Positions 35,045-40,772 of a DNA stretch of 40,772 nt are shown one piece after another (position 1 is the first letter of the stretch; each line of letters opens with the position of its first letter). Location: contig JAICTU010000010.1 in NCBI GenBank assembly GCA_025936205.1, positions 1 through 40,772 of the forward strand, read 5' to 3'. The notes under the pieces were generated by a model. It was not told the DNA's origin. It saw only the letters and a program-made list of their open reading frames with translations, and made no database searches. The translations under genes and the position numbers were made by a program. Origin of the DNA: Polyangiaceae bacterium. Its GTDB lineage: Bacteria; Myxococcota; Polyangia; Polyangiales; Polyangiaceae.

Positions 35045-36505
35045 ATGAAAGCATCTGTCCCTTCATCCGCTTCTCCTGCGACCGAGGTCATCGTGCTGCG
35101 GCGGCGGGTGCCGACAACGACCGACCGGCTCGTGTCGATTCGGCCTGCGGCGGTTGAACCTGAGCCGACCTCGCCCCTATCAGAGGTGCGAGCCGCTCCT
35201 CCGCAGCCCGCCCGCGCGCGCGTGCGAATGGTCGTGCCTCGACCGGTTTCCGCGCCGGTCGTCTCGGAGGCGGCCGCCCGGAAGGCCAGTGCGGACCTGC
35301 TGCTCGCCCCGGCGAGTCAGGCCCACGGGGATGAAGCGCTCGGTATGTTGACCCGGCTGAACGAGCGTCGCGGCGATCTGCTGTGCCTGGCGCTCCTCGA
35401 GCCGCTCACCAGCGCGGTGCTGGATGGGATCGCGGCGGAGCTCGACAAGGGAGAGGCACAGATCGGGTCGGTCGTGGACGAGCCGGAGCTGTCTCCCGAG
35501 GAGGCGCAGCGGCGCTTCGATACCCTGCGCGCCGACGTCCAGCGGCTGCATCGAGAGCACGGTCACGCCTGGCCGTTCGCGGGCGTGGCGCGGCCGGCTC
35601 GCTCCGGGGCGCCGTCCGCGTTCGAGAGCGCGCTACGCGCCAGCCGCACGGCGACTGCCCCAGTCAAACTGCAGTGGGACAGCGTGGAGCGGCTGCTGAA
35701 GGCGAGCTGGATCGGGCGGGTGCGGGCGCGCGAAGTGTCGGGGCTGCCTGCCGAGCTGGTCGCCGCCGTGCGGCGGATGGATCGTGAGGTCGCTTCCAGC
35801 GTCGACAGCCTGGTCGCCAAGTACCAGGGCCTGGTCGCCAAAGTGGCTCGGCAATATCAAGGCATGGGCCTCAGCCGCGAGGACCTGATGCAAGACGGCA
35901 GCCTCGGTCTGCTGCGCGGGATCGAGAAATTCGACCTGCGACGGGGCAAACCGTTCGGGGCGTACGCCGTCTGGTGGGTGCGGCAAGGCGTGCGGCACGC
36001 GCTCGCGACGCAGGCGCGCACCATTCGCCTGCCCGTGCAGCAGCTGGCGAACCGCCGCGCACTGGGGCGTGCCTCGCGCCGCCTGGCACACATGCTCGGG
36101 CGCGAGCCGTCCGAGCAAGAGCTCGCCGAGGCGACGGGCATGTCCCAGCAGGGCATCGCAGATCTGCTGCGGGCGTCGGCCGAGCCCGTCAGTCTCGAGA
36201 CACCGCGCTCCAGCGACAGCGAGTCCACCATCGGCGATGTGATCGTGGACTCCGACATGAAGTCTCCGAATGAGCAGGCCTCCGCGAAGGAGAGCCACGA
36301 GGAGCTGCGGGGCTTGCTCGATGAGCTCACCCCTCGAGAGTGGCACGTCGTCAACTTGCGCTTCGGCCTGGACGGTGAAGACGAGCGTACGCTCGAAGAG
36401 ATCGGCCGATCCCTGGAGCTGACGCGCGAGCGCGTGCGACAGATCTGCGCGGAAGCGCTGGACAAGCTGAACCGCGCCACGCGCAACCGTCAGCTCGACC
36501 TGTGA
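35045..36505 (+). CDS. Group 2-type sigma-70 factor with extended disordered N-terminus
   Basis: 486 residues. The first 200 are Pro/Ala/Arg-rich with little fold. Region 2 is clear (about residues 255-320): SLVAKYQGLVAKVARQY, LSREDLMQDGSLGLLRGIEK (core binding) and FDLRRGKPFGAYAVWWVRQG (-10 recognition and melting). Region 3 follows (TIRLPVQQLANRRAL, then LGREPSEQELAEATGM). Region 4 has LTPREWHVVNLRFGL and the -35 HTH RTLEEIGRSLELTRERVRQI. The layout is that of RpoD/RpoS-like factors. The lack of a conserved region 1.1 and the long N-terminus argue for an alternative sigma, as in the expanded myxobacterial set. Starts at ATG 35045 after a long intergenic region. Confidence 0.93.
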   Translation: MKASVPSSASPATEVIVLRRRVPTTTDRLVSIRPAAVEPEPTSPLSEVRAAPPQPARARVRMVVPRPVSAPVVSEAAARKASADLLLAPASQAHGDEALGMLTRLNERRGDLLCLALLEPLTSAVLDGIAAELDKGEAQIGSVVDEPELSPEEAQRRFDTLRADVQRLHREHGHAWPFAGVARPARSGAPSAFESALRASRTATAPVKLQWDSVERLLKASWIGRVRAREVSGLPAELVAAVRRMDREVASSVDSLVAKYQGLVAKVARQYQGMGLSREDLMQDGSLGLLRGIEKFDLRRGKPFGAYAVWWVRQGVRHALATQARTIRLPVQQLANRRALGRASRRLAHMLGREPSEQELAEATGMSQQGIADLLRASAEPVSLETPRSSDSESTIGDVIVDSDMKSPNEQASAKESHEELRGLLDELTPREWHVVNLRFGLDGEDERTLEEIGRSLELTRERVRQICAEALDKLNRATRNRQLDL

Positions 36506-36642
36506 GCGCCGCGCGCGGCTGAGCTCGCCCGCAGCAGCGCCTGGAAAAATCTGGCGCCATTCGATCTCGCCGGCTGAGGGAATGAGCGGCGGGGCCTGAG
36601 ACTTGAACACCACAGACACTGGTTGCCAAGGAGGCCCGTCGC

Positions 36643-37353
36643 ATGAAGGCGAGCAAGTGGGCATTCGATGCGCTTCTGGCCCTCACGGCCGTGATCTTCG
36701 CGGTTCTGATCGCGCAGATCTTCTTCTTCCTGCCCAACGCGCAGCTCTCCGCTGGCGGGATCGCTCAGAAGATCTTCTACTTTCACTTCCCGTCGATCTT
36801 CTGCGGTTTCTTTCTTTCCATCTTCGTCTGCTTTGTAGCTAGCGCGGGCTACCTGGCCACCAGCAGCGATGGGGCGAACTCGCTGGCCCGAGCTGCGGGC
36901 GACTGCGCCGTGGCATTCGGCGGCGTGATGCTGGTCAGCGGCACGATCTGGGCGAAGCGCGCCTGGGGCATCTGGTGGACCTGGGATCCGCAGCTCACCA
37001 CGGCGCTCCTGACCGTCTTGATCTACCTGGCCATCGTCATCCTGCGTGCCTTCTCGCCGGATGGCGCAGCGGAGCGCCGCTTTGCTGCGGCGCTCGGTGT
37101 GCTGGGCGCGGTGAACGTACCGATCATTCGCTACTCAGTGCAGAAGTGGGGCGGCAACCATCCGGTCGTGCTGCGCAAGGGAGGAGCAGGGCTGGGCGAC
37201 CCTGCCATGCTGGAAGCACTCCGCATCGGCTTCGTGGCGATGGCACTGCTGTGCATCTTGTTCATCTGGTTGCGAACCGAACACCACGTGCTCCGCTCGC
37301 GCCTGGCCCAAATCGAGGAAGAGGCCTTTAGCCGTGGCGCGGTCGACGCCTGA
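36643..37353 (+). CDS. ccmC: Cytochrome c maturation heme exporter subunit CcmC
   Basis: 236 residues with six membrane helices, from an ATG with AAGGAGG (36628-36634) before it. The tryptophan-rich heme loop is seen as WGIWWTWDPQLT (about residues 108-119). The two flanking histidines that ligate heme are in FYFHFPS and GGNHPVV. CcmC loads heme onto CcmE in the System I pathway of cytochrome c assembly. It stands 137 bases after the sigma factor gene; no other ccm genes (ccmA, B, E, F) are in the window apart from two small CcmD-like proteins directly downstream. Confidence 0.93.
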   Translation: MKASKWAFDALLALTAVIFAVLIAQIFFFLPNAQLSAGGIAQKIFYFHFPSIFCGFFLSIFVCFVASAGYLATSSDGANSLARAAGDCAVAFGGVMLVSGTIWAKRAWGIWWTWDPQLTTALLTVLIYLAIVILRAFSPDGAAERRFAAALGVLGAVNVPIIRYSVQKWGGNHPVVLRKGGAGLGDPAMLEALRIGFVAMALLCILFIWLRTEHHVLRSRLAQIEEEAFSRGAVDA

Positions 37354-37368
37354 ATCCGTGAGGAACCC

Positions 37369-37587
37369 ATGCAGACTACCAGCACCCTGCCGGACGGCTT
37401 CGTCAAAGTCGAAGGCGGAGCCACCGAGCAGGTCAGTGAAACCACTTCACTCATGGTGGCCTACACTGCCATCTGGCTCATCCTGATGGCCTTCATGCTC
37501 GTGACCTTCAGAGCGCTGCGGTCCTTGCGTGCCCAAGCCGAGCGCGCCGACAAAGCCGTCCGCCAGCTCTCCCACACGCCTCGTTAG
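37369..37587 (+). CDS. CcmD-like small membrane protein 1
   Basis: 72 residues: a soluble N-terminus (about 1-25), one membrane helix (about 27-48: TSLMVAYTAIWLILMAFMLV) and a charged helical tail FRALRSLRAQAERADKAVRQL. CcmD is a small single-pass protein that helps the CcmC-CcmE step. The topology and place fit, although sequence conservation in CcmD is low. Starts 15 bases after ccmC. Confidence 0.7.
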   Translation: MQTTSTLPDGFVKVEGGATEQVSETTSLMVAYTAIWLILMAFMLVTFRALRSLRAQAERADKAVRQLSHTPR

Positions 37588-37596
37588 GAGCACACC

Positions 37597-37806
37597 ATGC
37601 AGATGAGCTCGTCCGCGCCCTCCTCTCGCTCGACCGGGTTCGTGCCCGCAGATGAGGCCATTTCACCCGAGGTGCGAGCCTTTGGAGCGGTCTTCATCGT
37701 GTTCTGGATGCTCCTGCTCGCGTTCCTGTTCGTCACGCGGCGCAAACAGCGCGCGCTGCGAGCGGAGATCGAGCGGCTCGACGCAGCTCTCGGTTCGCGT
37801 GGCTGA
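37597..37806 (+). CDS. CcmD-like small membrane protein 2
   Basis: 69 residues with the same plan as the preceding gene: Ser-rich N-terminus, one helix (about 27-46: VRAFGAVFIVFWMLLLAFLF), then RRKQRALRAEIERLDAALGS. It looks more like the classical CcmD (RRxRxLRxEIxxL) than the first. Nine bases separate the two genes, which are likely duplicated or diverged paralogues. Confidence 0.7.
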   Translation: MQMSSSAPSSRSTGFVPADEAISPEVRAFGAVFIVFWMLLLAFLFVTRRKQRALRAEIERLDAALGSRG

Positions 37807-37826
37807 ACGGGCCGGAGCGTTCAGCC

Positions 37827-38369
37827 ATGGAGCTGTATCACTTCTCAGAGGACCCCAATATCGAGCTATTTCGTCCCCATATCGCCAAGACGAGCGCGAT
37901 CCAGGACGAAGCGTTGGTCTGGTCCATCGATGAGTGGCACGCACCGATGTACTTCCTCCCTCGCGACTGTCCTCGCATTTGCTTTTGGGCAGGTCAGAAC
38001 ACGACGCTCGAAGATCGGAAGCGCTGGCTACCGGTGACGGAGCCGCGGTTTGTTATGCTGGTCGAGACGCAGTGGCTCGAGCGCGTTCGTGAAACGCGAG
38101 TGTACCGATACACACTGCCGGATGCGTCGTTTGTACCCGTCGGCAATGTGCGTGGCACGTATATCAGTCGAGAGACGATGACTCCGGTTCGAGTCGAGCC
38201 AGTCGGGGACCTGCTGGCGGCGATAGCCGGCGCCGATGTGGTGCTGCGCGATCTGCCTCGCATCGGGCCATTGTGGAAGCAGGTCCACTTGGCTTCTACG
38301 CTGGCGCACTCGGGCATTCGACTCCTGAATGCGCTGGGTTATCCGCTGGAATTTCGAGGGGCCGAATAG
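37827..38369 (+). CDS. DUF6886-like protein
   Basis: 180 residues, no signal peptide or membrane helix. The start LYHFSEDPNIELFRPHIA, then VWSIDEWHAPMYFLPRDCPRI, is the pattern of the DUF6886 family as I remember it: small cytoplasmic proteins with a 'HxSE' start and an 'W.ID..H...Y..PRDCPR' centre. These could belong to an ADP-ribosyl-transferase-like or similar fold, but the function is unknown. Starts 20 bases after the second CcmD-like gene, but is unrelated to it in function as far as can be told. Confidence 0.72.
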   Translation: MELYHFSEDPNIELFRPHIAKTSAIQDEALVWSIDEWHAPMYFLPRDCPRICFWAGQNTTLEDRKRWLPVTEPRFVMLVETQWLERVRETRVYRYTLPDASFVPVGNVRGTYISRETMTPVRVEPVGDLLAAIAGADVVLRDLPRIGPLWKQVHLASTLAHSGIRLLNALGYPLEFRGAE

Positions 38370-38451
38370 CGCAGGAGCGTTCGCGGCGAAGCCCTCGGCG
38401 GCCCGGACATTCTGAGCACTGTCGTCCGTGAGCGAGGTGCCCCGAGCAATT

Positions 38452-38470
38452 GTCAACCTATCGGGTTGAC
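38452..38470. promoter_or_regulatory. Palindromic operator GTCAACC-TATCG-GGTTGAC
   Basis: Perfect seven-base arms around five bases. It overlaps the -35 box of the promoter ahead of the XRE gene, an arrangement typical of a self-repressing HTH regulator. Confidence 0.7.
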
Positions 38471-38493
38471 GACGCCCGATCGCGCGCTATCCT
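38466..38493 (+). promoter_or_regulatory. Sigma-70 type promoter for the XRE-GNAT-phosphotransferase operon
   Basis: TTGACG (38466-38471), 16-base spacer, TATCCT (38488-38493). Transcription would begin about 38499-38501, two to four bases before the ATG at 38503, so the mRNA would be leaderless; no Shine-Dalgarno sequence is visible before the ATG. Confidence 0.65.
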
Positions 38494-38502
38494 CAGATTC
38501 CA

Positions 38503-38859
38503 ATGGCGACCAGGAAGGCGAGGTCGGCTCGAGAAGCAAAGCCCAGGGCGGACAATGCCTTCCTGAAGTGGCTGAAAGCAGGGCCTTTGTCCTTTGGCCA
38601 GCTGCTGGCGGGCTTGCGGGACTCCGAGGGACAGACATTGGAAAAATTCGCGTCTCGTCTGCGGGTTTCTCGGCAGCACCTGCATCAGCTGGAGGCCGGG
38701 CGGAAGCGCGTCAGTCCCGAGCGAGCCGTGCGATTCGCGCGAGTGCTGGGGCACAGTGAAATCTACTTCCTGCAGCTCGCGCTTCAGGATCTCATCAACG
38801 ACGCGGGGGTATCCGCCAAGGTTGAAGTGACGGCGTCGAACACTGAGGCGGCACGATGA
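38503..38859 (+). CDS. XRE-family transcriptional regulator
   Basis: 118 residues: a basic N-terminus (1-20), then a Cro/CI-type HTH (about 30-85) seen as LRDSEGQTLEKFASRLRVSRQHLHQLEAGRKRVSPERAVRFARVLG, and a short C-terminal extension with FLQLALQDLI. It likely represses its own operon through the palindrome 33 bases upstream. The stop overlaps the start of the GNAT gene in ATGA (38856-38859). This type of small regulator can serve as antitoxin or as a simple repressor. Confidence 0.9.
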   Translation: MATRKARSAREAKPRADNAFLKWLKAGPLSFGQLLAGLRDSEGQTLEKFASRLRVSRQHLHQLEAGRKRVSPERAVRFARVLGHSEIYFLQLALQDLINDAGVSAKVEVTASNTEAAR

Positions 38860-39416
38860 CTCCCCAGGCAAGCTCCGTGAGCCTTCAGCCCGTCCGCGAT
38901 GACGAGTCGGAAGAGCTGGTCCGCGTTCGGATTGAAGCCATGCGAGACAGTCTCGAGCGCATCGGTCGATTTGATGCCACGCGGGCTCGACGACGCTTTC
39001 TCGATGGCTTCGTGCCCGAGTTGACCCGCCACATTCTCCTCGAGCATACGCGCGTTGGTTTCATGGCCGTCAGGCCCAGTGCAGAGGAGCTGAGCCTGAG
39101 CAAACCCGAGGATGAGGCCTACTCCATCGTGCTCGCTGACGGTGTGCCGGTCGGCGCCTTTTCCAGCAGCCGATCAGAGCAGGACGTGACGCTCCTGGAG
39201 TTGCTGGTGCTACCGGCTCACCAGAACCGGGGCATCGGGACGCGAGTCGTTCAGCAACTTCAGCAGGAGGCGCGCGATAAACGCGTGCCGCTACTGTTGC
39301 AGGTGCTCCATCTGAACAGGGCGAGGCAGCTATACGAGCGCTTGGGATTCCGTGTCTTCGAGACCACGGAGACCCACTACCGCATGCGGTGGGAGGCAGC
39401 CCCCGCGAATGGATGA
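38856..39416 (+). CDS. GNAT-family N-acetyltransferase
   Basis: 186 residues. GNAT motif A (acetyl-CoA loop) is LLELLVLPAHQNRGIGTRVV with the QNRGIG pyrophosphate loop at Gln123-Gly128; motif B appears as VLHLNRARQLYERLGFRVFET, with the Tyr that acts as general acid in many members. An N-terminal helical extension (about 20-75) distinguishes it from the minimal domain. The substrate could be an antibiotic, a small amine or tRNA/protein. It overlaps the regulator upstream and the phosphotransferase downstream (by eight bases). Confidence 0.9.
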   Translation: MTPQASSVSLQPVRDDESEELVRVRIEAMRDSLERIGRFDATRARRRFLDGFVPELTRHILLEHTRVGFMAVRPSAEELSLSKPEDEAYSIVLADGVPVGAFSSSRSEQDVTLLELLVLPAHQNRGIGTRVVQQLQQEARDKRVPLLLQVLHLNRARQLYERLGFRVFETTETHYRMRWEAAPANG

Positions 39417-40296
39417 CCGCGCTGGTGATCGCATGGAATTCGTCATTCCAGAAACCCTCGCACTGGCATGCCGAGAGGACGTCAACCGAGCGTCCTGGCT
39501 TCGCCGGCTGCCCGACATCGTGGCGGAGCTCCAGCAGCGCTGGTCTCTGGATGTGCACCCGCCGTTCCAGGGGGTCGAAGGGACCGGGGCCTGGGTTGCG
39601 CCTGTCACGCGCAGCGACGGCAGCACGGCTGTACTCAAGGTGGGCTTCCCGCACATGGAGGCTGAGCATGAAATGGCTGGCCTGCGCTTCTGGAACGGCC
39701 AAGGCGCGGTCCAGCTGTTCGAATCGGACGAAAGCCTTCATGCTCTGCTGCTAGAGCGGTGCATTCCAGGGATAGCTCTTCGGGAGCTCCCTGAGGAGGA
39801 GCAAGACGCGGTTCTGGGGCAACTGTTGAAACAGCTTTGGCGGGTGCCAGCGCCGGGCCAGTTTCGACCCCTCTCCCAGATGCTCCAGTATTGGGCTGAA
39901 TGCACGCTTCGAGACCAAGAATTTTGGCCAGATCCCGCGCTGGTTCGCGAAGGGTTGAGCGCCTGGAGCGAGCTTTTGCGCGACCCGGTGCCGCAGGTGC
40001 TCTTGCTGACAGACCTGCACGCCGGCAACGTGCTGCGAGCGGAACGCAGCGGCTGGTTGGCGATCGACCCCAAGCCGTTCGTCGGAGATCCAACCTATGA
40101 TGCCACTCAGCACCTGATGAACTGCGCCGACAGGATGATGCGCGATCCGCTCGGTACGATCGCCAGGGTGTCGACCTTGCTCGGCCTTCAGCGCGAGCGA
40201 CTCCAGCTTTGGATGTTCGGGCGTGCGGCAGCTGGGCCGCGTCGGCACTGGCAGAAGGACCCGTGGAGCGATATTGCCAGGCGCATCGCGCCCTAG
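39409..40296 (+). CDS. Aminoglycoside/hydroxyurea-type antibiotic phosphotransferase (APH(6)-like)
   Basis: 295 residues from the ATG at 39409, which overlaps the end of the GNAT gene; ATG 39433 is an alternative. The protein follows the APH_6_hur family (streptomycin 6-kinases and hydroxyurea kinases): GTGAWVAPVTRSDGSTAVLKVGFPH (ATP-binding Lys) in pieces, LLLERCIPGIALREL (hinge), the catalytic loop LTDLHAGNVL (Asp202, Asn207) and the metal-binding AIDPKPFVGDP (Asp220). Transfer of phosphate from ATP to an antibiotic hydroxyl would inactivate it. Whether the target is streptomycin or something else cannot be told. Confidence 0.9.
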   Translation: MDDRAGDRMEFVIPETLALACREDVNRASWLRRLPDIVAELQQRWSLDVHPPFQGVEGTGAWVAPVTRSDGSTAVLKVGFPHMEAEHEMAGLRFWNGQGAVQLFESDESLHALLLERCIPGIALRELPEEEQDAVLGQLLKQLWRVPAPGQFRPLSQMLQYWAECTLRDQEFWPDPALVREGLSAWSELLRDPVPQVLLLTDLHAGNVLRAERSGWLAIDPKPFVGDPTYDATQHLMNCADRMMRDPLGTIARVSTLLGLQRERLQLWMFGRAAAGPRRHWQKDPWSDIARRIAP

Positions 40297-40354
40297 CAAA
40301 TTCCCACTGACAGGTGCGACCCCAATCTGGGCCGCTTTGTCGCCAAGCTGCGGA

Positions 40355-40772
40355 TCAATCGCGGCAGGCCGCTCGCACAGCGCTGCCGATTGGCGCGCAG
40401 CGAGTAACGAGCTTCGCGGGGGCACGGTTCCCGTTCGTGACGATGGCGATGGCGCAGCCTGTAGTCGGATCGCCCCAGGCCAGCGTGCTCATGTTGCCTG
40501 CATGGCCATAACACGCTTCCGTCCTCCACCAACCGTAAGGATGAGGCCAGAACCAGCCGATGGCGAAGCCGCGACCGAGCACCATCGGAATGCGGACAGT
40601 GCGATCGGTGCCGCGCGTCTGCGGGGTCACATACGAAGAGAGCACTTCCGGTCGAATGAGTGGCACACCCTGGAGCGTTCGCGTGCCAGTCAGCAACCAG
40701 GCGTAGAACGCAGCGAGGGAGCGCGCAGTTCCCACCAGGCCCGCGCCAGGTAATATCGCGCTGAGCCATTCG
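40355..40772 (-). CDS. Serine hydrolase (beta-lactamase family), C-terminal part; 5' end beyond the window
   Basis: About 138 codons are visible in a frame that is open to the window edge: GAGLVGTARSLAAFYAWLL (a family mark), RIPMVLGRGFAIGWF, ACYGHAGNMSTLAWGDPTTG (the HxG-type motif near the active site: GHAG) and AIAIVTNGN. This fits class C beta-lactamase/esterase-like serine hydrolases. The catalytic Ser-x-x-Lys and Tyr motifs lie upstream, outside the window. It is convergent with the phosphotransferase gene, 58 bases apart. Ends CRD at 40355. Confidence 0.88.
   Translation of the reverse strand, partial: EWLSAILPGAGLVGTARSLAAFYAWLLTGTRTLQGVPLIRPEVLSSYVTPQTRGTDRTVRIPMVLGRGFAIGWFWPHPYGWWRTEACYGHAGNMSTLAWGDPTTGCAIAIVTNGNRAPAKLVTRCAPIGSAVRAACRD

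Noticed and set aside
1..40772. Search by eye for tRNA genes, CRISPR arrays and insertion sequence ends
   Set aside because: None found: no tRNA-like cloverleaf with the GGTTCRANYC loop, no regular repeats with spacers and no transposase.

Overview
The window is GC-rich DNA from what is most likely a predatory or soil myxobacterium of the Polyangia type. This is inferred from style and gene content, not from a marker gene: strong G/C bias at third codon positions, many lipoproteins of unknown role, large multi-domain histidine kinases, a KaiC-like ATPase, a DUF4175 membrane protein, a sigma-70 factor with a long disordered N-terminus, and several GTG/TTG starts. No rRNA, tRNA, CRISPR array, intact insertion sequence or prophage was seen.

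Layout. 1-3.9 kb: two half-size ABC exporters (the first cut by the window edge, the second probably frameshifted at its tail) and a nucleotide-sugar decarboxylase/epimerase. 3.9-4.8 kb: a gene graveyard with a HAF-repeat fragment and a decayed methyltransferase. 4.8-12.4 kb: a tightly packed four-gene operon (hybrid histidine kinase, small helical protein, three-domain KaiC-like ATPase, second histidine kinase) with start/stop overlaps at two junctions. This is the most interesting unit of the window. 12.4-15.3 kb (minus strand): a DUF3616 protein, a secreted alpha/beta hydrolase, and a small overlapping gene. 15.4-16.9 kb: two lipoproteins, one a YceI-family protein. 16.9-18.3 kb (minus): a GreA-like factor and a conserved protein. 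18.4-23.1 kb: a DUF4175 membrane/coiled-coil protein followed by a membrane-anchored zinc peptidase. 23.2-26.1 kb: an NhaR-type LysR regulator, an HtpX-type protease and a TerC-family membrane protein.

26.5-29.1 kb: phosphatidylserine decarboxylase overlapping a methyltransferase with a long disordered N-terminus. 29.1-31.3 kb (minus): a HAD phosphatase and purF. 31.5-31.9 kb: two broken genes (a PhyH-type dioxygenase and an ExbB/TolQ-like protein) joined tail to tail. 32.1-34.4 kb: glutathione transferase, NAD(P)-binding protein, and a lipoprotein on the minus strand. 35.0-37.8 kb: a sigma-70 factor, then ccmC with two tandem CcmD-like small membrane proteins (cytochrome c maturation). 37.8-40.3 kb: a DUF6886-like protein and an XRE regulator-GNAT acetyltransferase-antibiotic phosphotransferase operon driven by a good-looking, probably leaderless promoter with a palindromic operator. 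The right edge cuts into a serine hydrolase on the minus strand.

The candidates for a little-described system are the KaiC/two-kinase operon and the XRE-GNAT-APH(6) operon. All functional assignments rest on motifs and family memory; no database search was run.
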